A stretch of DNA of 64,000 nt from CBDBND01 sp965262665 (GTDB lineage Bacteria; Pseudomonadota; Alphaproteobacteria; Rhodospirillales; Rhodospirillaceae), in the NCBI GenBank assembly GCA_965262665.1, contig CBDHFR010000004.1:310001-374000 (forward strand), read 5' to 3'. A program made the position numbers and the translations under genes. Below are positions 17,615 through 27,680 of the stretch, piece by piece (position 1 is the stretch's first letter; each line of letters starts with the position of its first letter). The notes beneath the pieces were generated by a model. The model was not told where the DNA came from and searched no databases. It saw only the letters and a list, made by a program, of their open reading frames with translations.

Positions 17615-19447
17615 CTATTTTTCTTTATCCAGTTCGGCCAAAGCGACAGCCACGTCTACAATTTGCTGGTCTGCTCGCTCCAGCCGGCCACGCCTAAATA
17701 TGTGCATGGACGGATACCACGGCGTACGTTCTCCTTGAGCCATCCAATACCATCCGCAGGCCAATCCGGCAGCCGGCATGTGCCAAACCGGCTGGTCTAG
17801 CGCTCCGGCCAGTTGCGCAGTCGTTGTGCTGGTCGCGATTATCAAATCCATTGCTGCGACTTGTCTGGCAACCATTTCTAAATCACCTACTTGATCAATT
17901 GTATGATCAAATACAATGTCGGCCCCCAATGACTTCGCGACCGTTTCAACATAAGCCCTTGAAGCGCCGTGCTGAATGGCTACAAAAATGACGGGCCGGT
18001 CGAGGTCTGCCGCAGCTTCGAAAATAGGTTTCCACTTTTCCAATGGTATCGAGTTTTGCGATCCATGAAGGGCGTGGGAACTTTGCCAAGATATTCCAAT
18101 TAGATAGGGCGTTTGGCCCACATTACCGGTGGGCCGCAAATATCCATCCCGTATGTCGTTGGACATACCAATTGGTATCTCAAGATACGCTGCCTCTTTG
18201 GGAAAATCTTGAAAACGCGAACGTAGAGCCGCAACGGTATCAATGAGGGAAATATTAAACGCTTTTTCAGATGCCAAGATAGCTTCATCTAGAGTTTCGC
18301 GCGCACAAAACTCAACATTTGGAAAAGAACTTCGGAACAATTGCAAAAGCCGCTGTGAGCAGTAAACGATCAATTTCGACACCTTTACACTCAGATCGGG
18401 AATAAGACTTGCCTGTAAAACTTCGTCACCCAATCCTTGTTCCGTCCAAGTCAAGAGATCCTTGTTAGCGGTGTGGTTCGTAATCCATTCTTCGAATGGT
18501 AAATCGTTTATTGAAGATGAAATTAACTGTCTTACCTGACGCCGACGGAAGAGGGGCTATGCCCGACTAAATTCACCCTGAGCCAATAGAACCTGAGCAA
18601 GATTGTCCGCCGCTTTGTCAAACCCGGCATTTATCGACAACGCCTGCTCAAAGGCGAGAACTGCATCCTTAAAATGAGTTAGATCTCGAAGAGTGTATCC
18701 CAAATCATTCCAGATTACCGCGTTTTCTGGAAATAAAGACTGCGCATCCATTAGAACGGCATAGGCCTGCTCCGGTTTATTGGTTCTCAAAAAAGATTCT
18801 GCCAGTAGCAAGTATACGTTTTTGTCTTCTATCTTGAGAGTTAAAGCGTGACTTAGAAGATCAATGACAACATCTATCTTTCCCAGCTGGAGCAGTGTTT
18901 TTCCCAAGCCGACCAGAGCGTCAGCCGAATGGGGAGATATCCGATAGGCCAAACGAAAGTGTTCTTCGGCAAGATCGAAGTTTGCCACATCATGAAGTAG
19001 CAGGCCCAAATTCACATGTGCTTGTAGATGATCCGGTTTCAATCCAGTTGCTATTTGATAAGCCGCTTCTGCTTCGTCAAATCGTTTGAGGCGATGCAAT
19101 ACCATTCCTTTGGTTGTGAACGGACCGGGGTCATTGGGCGCAAGTCCGGTTGCTTTCGTCGCAGCACTAAGTGCTTCGCTGAATTCGCCTAGATCTTTTA
19201 GAATTAGAGCTAAATTATTGTAATAAAACGATATTCCAGGACTTGTTCCGATTGCCATTTCGACGAGTCGGCGGGCTTGGTCCAAGTCTCCCTGTCGAAA
19301 CTTGACGAGACCAAGGAGGTGTAATGCGTCAGGATTCTGATGATCTTTGGCAAGGACAGTCATCAAGTCTTTTTCAGCGGCAGGTAAATCTTGCTGTTTG
19401 AAACTGTCAAATGCATCAGTTAATGATTTTTTGACGCTGTCGTTCAT
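17615..19447 (-). pseudogene. TPR-glycosyltransferase with in-frame amber codon
   Basis: The first 296 residues are seven to eight TPR units (AEKDLMTVLAKDHQNPDALHLLG, AYQIATGLKPDHLQAHVNLG and others). An in-frame TAG (18557-18559) follows GEFSRA. The same frame then reads on without shift through FEEWITNHTANKDLLTWTEQG into the glycosyltransferase-like domain: TEQGLGDEVLQASLIP, YLIGISWQSSHALHGSQ, IFVAIQHG, ATSTTTAQLAGALDQPVW and RTPWYPSMHIFRRG. These motifs recur in the paralogues at 34, 36, 39 and 41 kb. The fold resembles GT9/GT41-type (ADP-heptose or O-GlcNAc transferase-like) enzymes. Without suppression only the TPR half would be made. Confidence 0.83.
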
Positions 19448-19589
19448 GACAAACAGACCCTATTTAGCACCTAAGAATACCACCATAAAAGTTGTGCTTG
19501 CCGCACTTTCAAGCAAACGGCATATTCTCTCTCAGTCCCATTTATACCAAATATCGTCGCCTATTTTTTAGGAAATGGAAGCCATCTCA

Positions 19590-20180
19590 ATGAACGAGTC
19601 ACTTATTTCAGATTACTTCAGCCAGCTCGCCCAGGCGGTAGAAGGCACCAATTGCACAAACGGTGAAGGTATCGAGATCAAGCGATCTCAAGCTTTCGAG
19701 ACAGTGATCAATTCCATGCGAAATATTTCGCAAAACAAACACAAAATTCTATTCTGTGGAAACGGTGGGTCAGCTGGCATTTGTAGCCATATGGCGATTG
19801 ATTTTTTTAAGAATGGTGGCATTTCATCCTTAGCGTTGAATGACTCTTCAGCACTCACATGTTTGGGCAATGACTTTGGATTCGAATTTGTCTTTTCCAA
19901 GCAGATTGAAATGCTCGCTAAGCCTGGTGATATGGTAATCGCCATTTCATCTTCAGGCCGTTCTGAAAATATTTTGAATGGCGTGAAAACAGGGCGCGAT
20001 CAAGATTGTTCAATTGTTACCTTTAGCGGATTTGACAGCGATAATCCTCTTAGATCTTCTGGTGATATCAATTTCTGGGTTTCGGCAAAAGATTACGGAT
20101 TCGTTGAAGCATCCCATTTATCACTCATTTCGGCCATACTCGAAATCCATATGGGATGGCCCAACATTAAATATCCATAG
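19590..20180 (+). CDS. SIS-domain sugar-phosphate isomerase, GmhA-like
   Basis: This approximately 196-residue single-SIS-domain protein resembles sedoheptulose-7-phosphate isomerase (GmhA). The phosphosugar-binding motif is ILFCGNGGSAGICSHMAIDF, followed by GDMVIAISSSGRSENIL and a late Glu/His motif in FVEASHLSLISAILEIHMG. The start at 19590 has GGAAG at good spacing; an ATG at 19575 in the same frame is the alternative. Such enzymes feed heptose or other nucleotide-sugar pathways for LPS or protein glycosylation. The setting among TPR-glycosyltransferase genes fits a donor-sugar role, but the substrate is not provable here. It is the only intact plus-strand gene in the island. Confidence 0.85.
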   Translation: MNESLISDYFSQLAQAVEGTNCTNGEGIEIKRSQAFETVINSMRNISQNKHKILFCGNGGSAGICSHMAIDFFKNGGISSLALNDSSALTCLGNDFGFEFVFSKQIEMLAKPGDMVIAISSSGRSENILNGVKTGRDQDCSIVTFSGFDSDNPLRSSGDINFWVSAKDYGFVEASHLSLISAILEIHMGWPNIKYP

Positions 20181-20200
20181 AGATACGTATTGCCGATGAT

Positions 20201-20435
20201 TTACATTCCACGTCTTCGTCTGGGTTTGACTTGTTTCCCGGCAATCAATGAGACGGCATGGGCCAAAGTTGCCAAAAATAGCAATGCCAGAATCAGCATC
20301 ATTAAAGGATAACTGATTAATCTTGGTTTTTAGTGGATTCGGCGGCTGCAACGCCTTGTAGTAACAAAATACAACGAGCGCCACCTCTATAGCGAGCGCA
20401 GCGATCGTAACCCCCAATTCAATTTCATTTGTCAT
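20201..20435 (-). pseudogene. Small two-helix membrane protein, frameshifted
   Basis: The start frame gives TM helix 1 (LGVTIAALAIEVALVVFCYY) and a PPNPLK turn. Dropping one base from the T5 run at 20327-20331 continues it into a second helix (PLMMLILALLFLATLAHAVS) and a basic tail, KQVKPRRRRGM, with a TAA stop at 20201. The restored protein is about 77 residues. The uncorrected frame instead runs into polar sequence of random character, which argues for the restored reading. No family recognised. Its place downstream of gspD and the Sel1 gene on the same strand suggests a link to the secretion operon. Confidence 0.6.
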
Positions 20436-20476
20436 GACATATAATCAATAGGTCAATGGAGTTTAGTGAGCCAGCG

Positions 20477-21118
20477 TTATTGGGTGTTCTTAACAGACTG
20501 ATCATCGCTACATGGTTCGAAACTCGCCTGTGTTATGTCCACAAGTTCGATCGGAGGAGTGCCGCCGTCTCCTTCTTGCCATTCGATTACTCCCAAATCT
20601 ATGAGGCGTCGCAGATTGAAACGCGCCGGCATATTACCACGACCATTCTTATCAACTCGTCGGTACCATATAGCTGCTTTGTCAAAGTCTCTGGTGAGTC
20701 CGCCGCGACATGAATCATATGCCTCACCTAACGAAAACTGCGCATCTTCATGACCACTTTGAGCGGCGCGCCTAATCCATTTTAAACCTTCATTCCAATC
20801 AGGTTTGTCTGTTCCCCGACCCCGGGAAAGCATAAATCCGTACCAGTACTGTCCATTGAAATAGCCTTGCCTCGCAGACCTCTCAAGCCATTTTAATCCT
20901 TCAGCTTCATCTTTTGGTAGCCCGCTGCCACTGACATATGCCGACCCAAGAAGATACTGCGCTCTGGGGTCACCGCCGTCTGCTATTTCTTTAATCGTCT
21001 TGATCGCCATGATTTCATCACGACCAATTCTATCTCCCGTCATGTATCTAACGGCTAAGTCAAACATTGCTTCTTTAGAGCCAGCATCCACTTCGGCTAT
21101 CAGATCTTCTGTCTCCAT
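20477..21118 (-). CDS. Sel1-repeat protein
   Basis: The protein contains four to five Sel1-like repeats, the A-x-x-x-LG-x-x-Y type: EAMFDLAVRYMTGD, AQYLLGSAYVSGSGLPKDEAEG, NGQYWYGFMLSRGRGTDK, DAQFSLGEAYDSCRGG and DKAAIWYRRV. Sel1 proteins are usually scaffolds or signalling adaptors. I chose the METEDLI start; in-frame sequence upstream of it runs into an IS630 remnant, so the native N-terminus and promoter may have been lost. There is no obvious signal peptide. It lies downstream of gspD on the same strand, separated now by insertion sequences. Confidence 0.75.
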   Translation of the reverse strand: METEDLIAEVDAGSKEAMFDLAVRYMTGDRIGRDEIMAIKTIKEIADGGDPRAQYLLGSAYVSGSGLPKDEAEGLKWLERSARQGYFNGQYWYGFMLSRGRGTDKPDWNEGLKWIRRAAQSGHEDAQFSLGEAYDSCRGGLTRDFDKAAIWYRRVDKNGRGNMPARFNLRRLIDLGVIEWQEGDGGTPPIELVDITQASFEPCSDDQSVKNTQ

Positions 21119-21144
21119 CGATTCATGAACTTCACTATTCGGGT

Positions 21145-21801
21145 GTGCCCGTCGACGGTCTGGCACTTCTTCGCCAAGCGCGGGCTGACGCACAAAAAAA
21201 GACCGGCCATGCAGCGGAGCAGCAGCGCCCGGACGTGCTCGCGCGGCGCCGGCTCTGGTTCGAAGGCCAGGCAGGGCTCGCTCCGGAACGGCTGATCTTC
21301 ATCGACGAGACCGGCGCGTCGATGAAGATGGCGCGGCTGCGGGGATGGTCGCGCAAAGGCGAACGGTGCCGGGCCGCCATACCCCATGGCCATTGGAAGA
21401 CCACCACGTTGACCGCCGGCTTGCGCCTCTCCGGCCTGGCGGCCCCGATGCTCCTCGACGGGCCGATGCATGGGGCTGCCTTCAAGGCCTATGTGGAACA
21501 GGTCCTGGTACCCGAACTCGACCCCGGAGACAGCGTCGTCATGGCCAACCTGCCCGCCCACAAGGTCGCTGGCATCCGCCAGGCCATCGAAGCCGCCGGC
21601 GCAACCCTGCTGTATCTGCCGCCCTACAGTCCCGACTGCAACCCGATCGAGATGGCCTTCGCCAAACTCAAGGCGCTCCTGAGAAAGGCCGCCGCCAGAA
21701 CCGTCGACGACCTGTGGGACGCCATTGCCGAGGCCATCGACGCCTTCACCTCAACCGAATGCGAAAACTACTTCGCCGCCGCCGGATATGATCGGGACTA
21801 A
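21145..21801 (+). pseudogene. IS630-family transposase fragment (different IS from copies 1 and 2)
   Basis: The C-terminal half of a two-frame IS630-type transposase. It reads STVWHFFAKRGLTHKK, then (after a frame change in the A7 run 21194-21200) TGHAAEQQRPDV, LIFIDETGASMKMARLRGW (first Asp), LDPGDSVVMANLPAHK, and YLPPYSPDCNPIEMAFAKLK (final Glu). The usual second Asp motif, VMDNLPAHK, is changed to VMANLPAHK, an Asp-to-Ala replacement. The N-terminal frame is missing, cut off where the element abuts the Sel1 gene near 21140. It is clearly inactive. Confidence 0.85.
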
Positions 21802-21895
21802 ATTGAATCTGCTCTAGTTTGAGGCTAATATACCTGGAATCATTGATTCGGCCTGAATTTAGTATTTTGCATTGACCTGATTCGGCTGCCGATTC

Positions 21896-23016
21896 ATGCA
21901 CCTCTCCAACGACACGAGCAGCGAACGACTTCACGGCGAAGATGCGCAAAAGGCCTCCTTTCTGACCGCTGACGAACCCAAGGCACTCCTGAATGTCATG
22001 CGTAAGCGGAAGGTCGAAGCGCTGCAGGTACGGCGCGCGAATGCGCTGGTTGCCCTTGATGATGGCCACAGCGTGCAGATGGTCTCCAGGATATTCTATC
22101 TCGATCCCGACACGGTTCGCGGCTGGCTACGGGACTTCCGCGAGAAGGGTCTCGCCTCTGTGGAGCTTGCGGATTACCCGGACCGCCTGACGGCGGACCA
22201 GGAAGCCGCTCTCAAGGCGCAGTTCCGGGACAATCCGCCGCGCGACACCAACGCGGTGCGGGATGCCATCTTCCGAAAGTTTGCTGTGAGATATTCACGT
22301 CCGGGCGCCATCAAGCTGATGCACCGCCTGGGGTTCGCATACGTGAAGCCGAAGACGCTGCCGAAGCAGGCCGACAAGCAGGCGCAGGAAGCCTTCATCA
22401 GGGATTATGAACAGCTGACGCGCGGGATGTTTCCGGACGCGACGGTTGTCTTCGCCGCTGCGGTCCATCCCGAGTATCAGAGCCGGCCGGCGCATGGCTG
22501 GTTCATCCGTTCCGACAAGCCGGCGATCAAGGCCACGACAGGGCGCCAGCGGCTGAACCTGCACGGCGCACTGGACCTTGAAACGATGAAGCTCACCCTG
22601 GTCGAGGGCGAGAAGATCAATGCCGAAACCTCTCTGCGGTTGTTCGAGAAGCTGGAACGGGCCTATCCGGACACCCGGGTGATCCCGGGTGATCCCGGGT
22701 GATCCATGTCTGTCTCGACAATGCGCGCCATCACCATGCCAGGCTGTTGCGGCCGTTCCTGGAGCGGCCGGAGTGCCGCATCCGGCTGCATTTCCTGCCG
22801 CCGTATGCGGCACACCTCAATCCCATCGAGCGGTTATGGGGCGTCATGCACCGGCATGTGACGCACAACCGGTTTTATCCCGATTTCCGACAGTTCACCG
22901 AGGCCATCTTCGGGTTCTTCAACCAAACCCTGCCCCGGGAATGGGAAACAATCCGAGACACCGTTACCGACAACTTTCGTGTCATCACACACGATCAGTA
23001 CCGAGTAATTGGGTAG
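21896..23016 (+). pseudogene. IS630-family transposase, copy 2, disrupted by a tandem repeat
   Basis: A 268-residue open frame covers the helix-turn-helix N-terminus and the first part of the DDE core. It stops after DTRVIPGDPG because two extra 10-bp CCGGGTGATC units (22675-22704) add 20 bp. The rest, HVCLDNARHHHARLLRPF to the end with LNPIERLWGVMHRH, lies in another frame starting near 22699. The expected first catalytic Asp is Ala (FAAAVHPEYQ), exactly as in copy 1. Mobility would need a transposase supplied in trans. Confidence 0.88.
22675..22704. repeat. 10-bp tandem repeat, three copies, in IS630 copy 2
   Basis: CCGGGTGATC is present three times, against four in copy 1 and one in the inferred intact gene. 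The differing copy number between otherwise near-identical elements shows that the tract changes length after the copies separate. Confidence 0.95.
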
Positions 23017-23927
23017 CAGGAGTATAATAGAAATTTTCATGGTATTACCAGACATCAATCAAAGTTCCCGAAAGATTTGGCCAGCCCGCCAAGTTGTGAT
23101 CTGAAGGCATCTCTTACCGATCTTGAGGTGTCTCTTCCATCGATAATATAGGGCGTCAATAATATGATGAGTTCTGTCTTCTGTACGGACTGGGAAGAGT
23201 TCTTAAACAGGTTACCCAGCACAGGAATGTCTTTTAAGAGCGGGACGCCGTTTTCGCCCCTACTGAAATTCTCAGAAATGAGCCCGGCAAGCAAAACCGT
23301 CTCACCGTCATCAACGGAAAGAGTGGTCTCTATGCTGCGAGTCAGAATGATAGGGCTCTGGATATCAGAAGTGTCATTGCTTTGAGCGTCACTGACTTCT
23401 TGTGATATGGTCAATTCTACACGGCGGCTTGAATTGACAATGGGTTCAATACTTAAAACAACACCCGTACTACGATACTGAACTTGCTGTAATATATTGC
23501 TGGTTCCTCCAATAGAGCCATCGGGTGCAGTTTGTTGAGTGGTAATAATCGGAACCTGTGTACCCACTTGCATTGTGGCCGACTTGCCGCTGGCTGCAAC
23601 CAACCGGGGACTTGACAAGATGGTCACCTGGTTTTCATCCGCTGCAGCATTTAAGGAAGACGTAAGATCTCCCTGGTTATGAATCAAATTGACAAATAAT
23701 CCGTTGTTGGACTCAATGATTGTTCGATCACTGCCCGTCGATTCTGCACCATCATCAAAGTTGAGCACAACGCCCAGTGATTCGTCCTGATCGAGTGTTA
23801 CTTCCGCGACGGTGGCTTCGATGAGTACTTCGTATGGTGCTCGATCCATTTGCTACACGAGCGAACGCACTTGTGCATATTTCTCAGCCGTTCCCTGGAA
23901 AATGAGAGCATTTCTAGAGGAAATGGG

Positions 23928-25337
23928 ATGAACGCCTCCCACCCCTTGATGTTCGAAGGCCGAAAGGGTTGGACCCTCGCGGGCCGACGGTATCAAAGTG
24001 CCAAGTGGTGAAGAGCAAGCTCTTCACGGGCAAACCGGAGGATCCGACATGAAGACCAACAGAACCGTCGTTGGTGTGGATACGGCAAAGCGAGTGTTCC
24101 AGTTGCACTGGGTGGATATGGAGGCGGGTGAGATTGTCGATTTGAAGCTGACGCGGGCGAAGTTCCTGGAGCACTTCGCCAACCGCACGCCCTGCGTTGT
24201 GGCGATGGCGGCGTGCGGCGGCACGCAGCATTGGGCGCGCCGGCTGCGGGAACTCGGGCACGAGCCCCGGCTGTTGCCGGCCAAGGCTGTTCGGCCCTTC
24301 GTTGGCGGCAATAAGAACGATGCGCAGGACGCGCGGGCGATCTGGACCGCGGTTCAGCAACCCGGCATCAAGACCGTTGCGATCAAGACCGAGGAACAGC
24401 AGGCGGTCCTGGCAATGCACCGCATGCGCCAGCAGCTGGTGAAGTTCCGCACTGCCCAGATCAACGGCCTGCGCGGCCTTCTGAGCGAATACGGCGAGGT
24501 CATGCCGCAAGGCCGGGCCGGCATAAGCCGTGCGATCGCCCCGGCCCTGGAGCGGGTCTCGGAGCGCCTTCCGGTGATGATCGTGGAGACCTTAGCCGAG
24601 CAGTGGGCGCGGGTGGCCCAGCTCGACAAGGAGAGCGGCGAGATCGAACGGCGGATCAAACTGTGGCACCGCAGCAATGCCGCCAGCCAGCGGATTGCGG
24701 AGATTCCCGGTGTCGGGGTACTGACCGCAACGGCTGTGGTGGTGGCGATGGGTGATCCCGCTGCCCTCAGGTCCGGCCGCGAGTTTGCCGCCTGGCTCGG
24801 CCTGGTGCCCCGGCACACAGGCACTGGGGGACGGGTCCGCACGCTCGGCATTTCCAAGCGCGGTGACAAGTATCTCCGCACCCTGCTGATCCACGGCGCA
24901 CGCGCCGTGCTCACCAACGCCAAGACGCCCCCGAATGGGCGCTGCGCCTAGTCGAGCGGCGACCGCCCAACGTGGTCACGGTCGCACTGGCCAACAAGAC
25001 GGCACGCACGATCTGGGCCCTATTGGCCCATGACCGGGCGTACCAGACGAACTTCAACAGCCAGCCGGTCTAGGCGCGGCAGACGACGGGATAACGAACC
25101 GACACAGGAGGTGTTGCGCAAGGTACGACAAGGTGTGATGGCAAACAGGTCAGACCGCGATCCGCTAAGCCTGCATCGTGGTTAGGGCGAGAAGCCCACG
25201 GTAGGAAATGAGGCGCGGATCGGCAGATCCCATCAGGGCCAGCGAGCAAGAAGCCTCGCACTCAAAGGCCGGATACAAAACTGCAATCTGCCTGCCCGCC
25301 GCACAAAATCGGTCCTTGCGTCCCGGGAGGCGTTCAT
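23928..25337 (+). mobile_element. IS110-family (IS1111-like) insertion sequence inside gspD
   Basis: The element is bounded by perfect 13-bp inverted repeats (ATGAACGCCTCCC at 23928-23940, GGGAGGCGTTCAT at 25325-25337). Its exact removal (1410 bp) rejoins the gspD frame, so the borders are well supported. No target duplication is seen, as is usual for IS1111-group elements. It lies opposite to gspD. Confidence 0.87.
24049..25073 (+). pseudogene. IS110-family transposase, 3' frameshift
   Basis: The N-terminal RuvC-like DEDD domain starts VVGVDTAKRVFQLHWVD. It continues with the KNDAQDARAIW segment and has the C-terminal Transposase_20 domain (IAEIPGVGVLTATAVVVAMGD, GREFAAWLGLVPRHTGTGG, RTLGISKRGDKYLRTLLIHGAR). 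At the C5 run 24928-24932 the frame ends early (TPPNGRCA). One more C would restore the normal tail (EWALRLVERRPPNVVTVALA to the TAG at 25071). About 340 residues would be normal. The lost tail is about 45 residues, so activity is doubtful. Confidence 0.87.
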
Positions 25338-26526
25338 ACAAACCACGATGATTCGTGTTTGACTAGTGCTTGCGGTTTGTTCATTTGTACTCTCGACTCC
25401 TTCTCCGGCAACACCCAATCCGATAAGCCCACCGATGATCTCAGCCAGCGCTTCAGCATTTGTGTTTTGAAACTCAAGATAATACACGCCTGTTGTATCT
25501 ATGGTCTGTCCTGGTTGGTCGAGTTCGGATGCCCAATCCAAAACATGCCGCAAATTCTGTTGACTGGTGGCGAATACGATTATCGTATTCAACGCCTCTA
25601 CAGGAATGAATTTTATAGGCGCATCAGATTCCGAACCAATTTCGACCGAGTAACCCTCTGCTTTCAATACTTGCAAAAGTTGGCGCGTTAACTTTTCTGC
25701 GCTCCAAAATGCCGGAGTAATTTTTAGACTACTGTTTCCGGCAAGATTGGGTTGATCAAGAATGTCGATCACTTCGATTGCAGCGGCCACATCTTCAGAA
25801 TTACCCAACAGCAATAAAGCGTTGGAATACGGCATGTTCACGACCTGCAAACGATTGCGCAGTGTCAAATCAATCCATGCGGCCATCGTCTTAACACGTA
25901 CGTTGTCTATCGTGGCATAAAAGAATACAGGCCGCATATCACCGGGGACGGAGCTGAAGCGCGTGAACGGATAATACGGGGTATTTCACTTTGCACTTGT
26001 GCGTTTTCTATAACTCGATAAACATTATTCTCATAAGCAACACCGATTCCATAGTTGCCTAGAACCTGAGTTACCAGTCGGTAGAAATCATCTCGTTCAA
26101 GAGCATCAGCAGTCCGGAGAGTAACAAGTTGCTGTCTTTCCATTACGGCGTTTTCTATTTCAAACGTCACATCCAAGAGATCTCCAAACATGGTGTTAAC
26201 AAATGCAGGTAAGGCGACGCCCTCAAAGTTTATACTTATTGGTTCTCCGGTAAGAGAAGGCGGTTGTGCGCTCGTTATTGACGTCGTAGCGCTTCTTCCC
26301 TGAGGTGTGGAAAGGCCAGGTTCGGAATGCAACGTCGTTCGTCCCGTCGCCCCACTCACTATCAATGGGTCAGAACCTGTATCAGCAGTCTTGCCTATAT
26401 CAAGTGGCTCTGTGAATGGTGATCTGGGGAAAGTTGAACAACTGCTCAACATCAGGCCCAAGATCAGGGCTAAGCAAGCACAAGTGGGGGTTTAATAATT
26501 TTTGTTTCTATCGAGCGTACCATTTT

Positions 26527-27045
26527 CTAATCCTCTCGGTTGCCCAAATCTTGGAAAAGGGAAATTCGGAATTGTTCGTCTCTCAGAATCAATTCAATAG
26601 AATTTTCTTCGATCGAAATGATCTGTTCCCCACCTGGTAAGTATTCTCCAGCACGCGCCTCAACCAAACGTCCACTTGTTTCGTCCTTAAAGAGGATGGT
26701 GCGGTTAGGCCCTTCAGAAATAATTCCCACCAATTTCCAGGACCCCACTTCCTGTTCACCCTCTTGCACCTCTTCCTCTACTTCTTCCTCGGCCAAAACA
26801 ATCGGCTCGCCGCCAAATATAGGATTGACGAGCATATCCCCAACCGAAGACGATAGATTAAACGGCAAGTCTTGAGGCAGGGTCCAGGTGTCAGTTCGAT
26901 TCAGTGCATCAGTAGAAGATTGTCTAGAAACGACAGCAAACACGATACCTAACAATCCACATGCAATAATTATGGCAAGTTGTTTCGCATACCGCGAAGC
27001 AAAGCCAGTCATTGCACGAAGAGAATTGGATAACTCTATATTCAT
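26527..27045 (-). CDS. gspC: GspC-like type II secretion protein
   Basis: 172 residues. A short cytoplasmic N-terminus is followed by one TM helix (AIIIACGLLGIVFAVVS) and a periplasmic homology-region domain. The latter has NPIFGG, an acidic linker rich in Glu, SWKLVGIISEGPNRTILFKDE, RAGEYLPGGEQIISIEENSIEL and a beta-strand end. GspC connects the inner-membrane platform to the secretin. The gene overlaps gspM by four bases and is directly upstream of gspD, as expected for the pair. The PDZ domain of some GspC proteins is absent. The open frame is intact, although its partner gspD is not. Confidence 0.75.
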   Translation of the reverse strand: MNIELSNSLRAMTGFASRYAKQLAIIIACGLLGIVFAVVSRQSSTDALNRTDTWTLPQDLPFNLSSSVGDMLVNPIFGGEPIVLAEEEVEEEVQEGEQEVGSWKLVGIISEGPNRTILFKDETSGRLVEARAGEYLPGGEQIISIEENSIELILRDEQFRISLFQDLGNRED

Positions 27046-27680
27046 TGGTCGGAGTTGCCGGTTCGAATAAAAGTGGCTAAATCAATCTCAAACCTTGGGT
27101 TTCTTCCGCCACGAATTATAAGTTGCTCCACAACGATCCAATTTGGATTTTGCGCTGTATCGTTGAGAAATTGGATTAGTGCGTCTTCCCTCAGAGGGCC
27201 AATTGCCTTTGCCCGTATTCTCAAGACGTCCAACAAAGTGCCGTTATAAAATTCACTCTGATCTTCCAGTGCAGGTCCGCGGGTCAATTGGACTTGACGA
27301 ACTTCTGTTCCGTATTGTTCGAATCTTTGTCTCACCCAACGTTCAAACCCAGCCTCCGCCAAACCTGTTGTTTCACCCGGCCAAAACCGTGTCTCTAATT
27401 CTTCGACCATAGATGCAGCTTGAATGGCACGATCTGGCCATCGTGTTTCTGATACTTGAGTCGTCAAAATGTTCAATTGATTTCGACTATCCAAATATCG
27501 CAGTCGAGATTTATCAGCTTGCTCTGAAAAAAAAGTCACCATCGCCAGATATATGACGAATGCAGCAGCTAAAAGACCCCATTTCAATCTTTCACTTGAC
27601 TCAAACTCCGCAACTGTCTTTTGCGAGAGTCTAGAAAATAGAATAGTAACTGGCTGAGGTACCAATTGATCCAATTTCAT
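27042..27680 (-). CDS. gspM: GspM-like type II secretion protein
   Basis: 212 residues with a cytoplasmic N-terminal segment, one TM helix (GLLAAAFVIYLAMVTFF) and a periplasmic alpha/beta region ending in a small ferredoxin-like part (DALIQFLNDTAQNPNWIVVEQLIIRG). This is the GspM/PilO layout. Gene order (between gspL and gspC, overlapping both by four bases) supports the call more than sequence identity. GspM pairs with GspL in the inner-membrane platform. Confidence 0.68.
   Translation of the reverse strand: MKLDQLVPQPVTILFSRLSQKTVAEFESSERLKWGLLAAAFVIYLAMVTFFSEQADKSRLRYLDSRNQLNILTTQVSETRWPDRAIQAASMVEELETRFWPGETTGLAEAGFERWVRQRFEQYGTEVRQVQLTRGPALEDQSEFYNGTLLDVLRIRAKAIGPLREDALIQFLNDTAQNPNWIVVEQLIIRGGRNPRFEIDLATFIRTGNSDQ

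Larger units (their letters stand above)
21831..23024 (+). mobile_element. IS630-family insertion sequence, copy 2
   Basis: Flanked by TA on both sides and almost identical to the element at 15662-16877. It sits between an older IS630 remnant and the 3' end of gspD. Relative to copy 1 it lacks the 11-bp insertion and the extra G, and has three rather than four 10-bp units, so this version is closer to the parental element. Confidence 0.88.
23055..26523 (-). pseudogene. gspD: Type II secretion outer-membrane secretin, multiply disrupted
   Basis: The ATG lies three bases after the gspC stop. The lipoprotein-like signal (MVRSIETKIIKPPLVLA, then ILGLMLSSCS) is split by a missing T near 26472. 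The N0/N1 domains (ISINFEGVALPAFVNTMFGD; DDFYRLVTQVLGNYGIG) are split again at a short C run near 25945. The next domains (NMPYSNALLLLGNSEDV; VYYLEFQNTNAEALAEIIGG) are interrupted by an IS110 element. Removing it gives a continuous RIIVVCPISSRNALIFQGT. An in-frame TAG (23853-23855) precedes the secretin pore domain (VLIEATVAEVTLDQDESLG; VPLLKDIPVLGNLF; ELIILLTPYII). Four independent lesions make a working secretin impossible. Confidence 0.9.
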
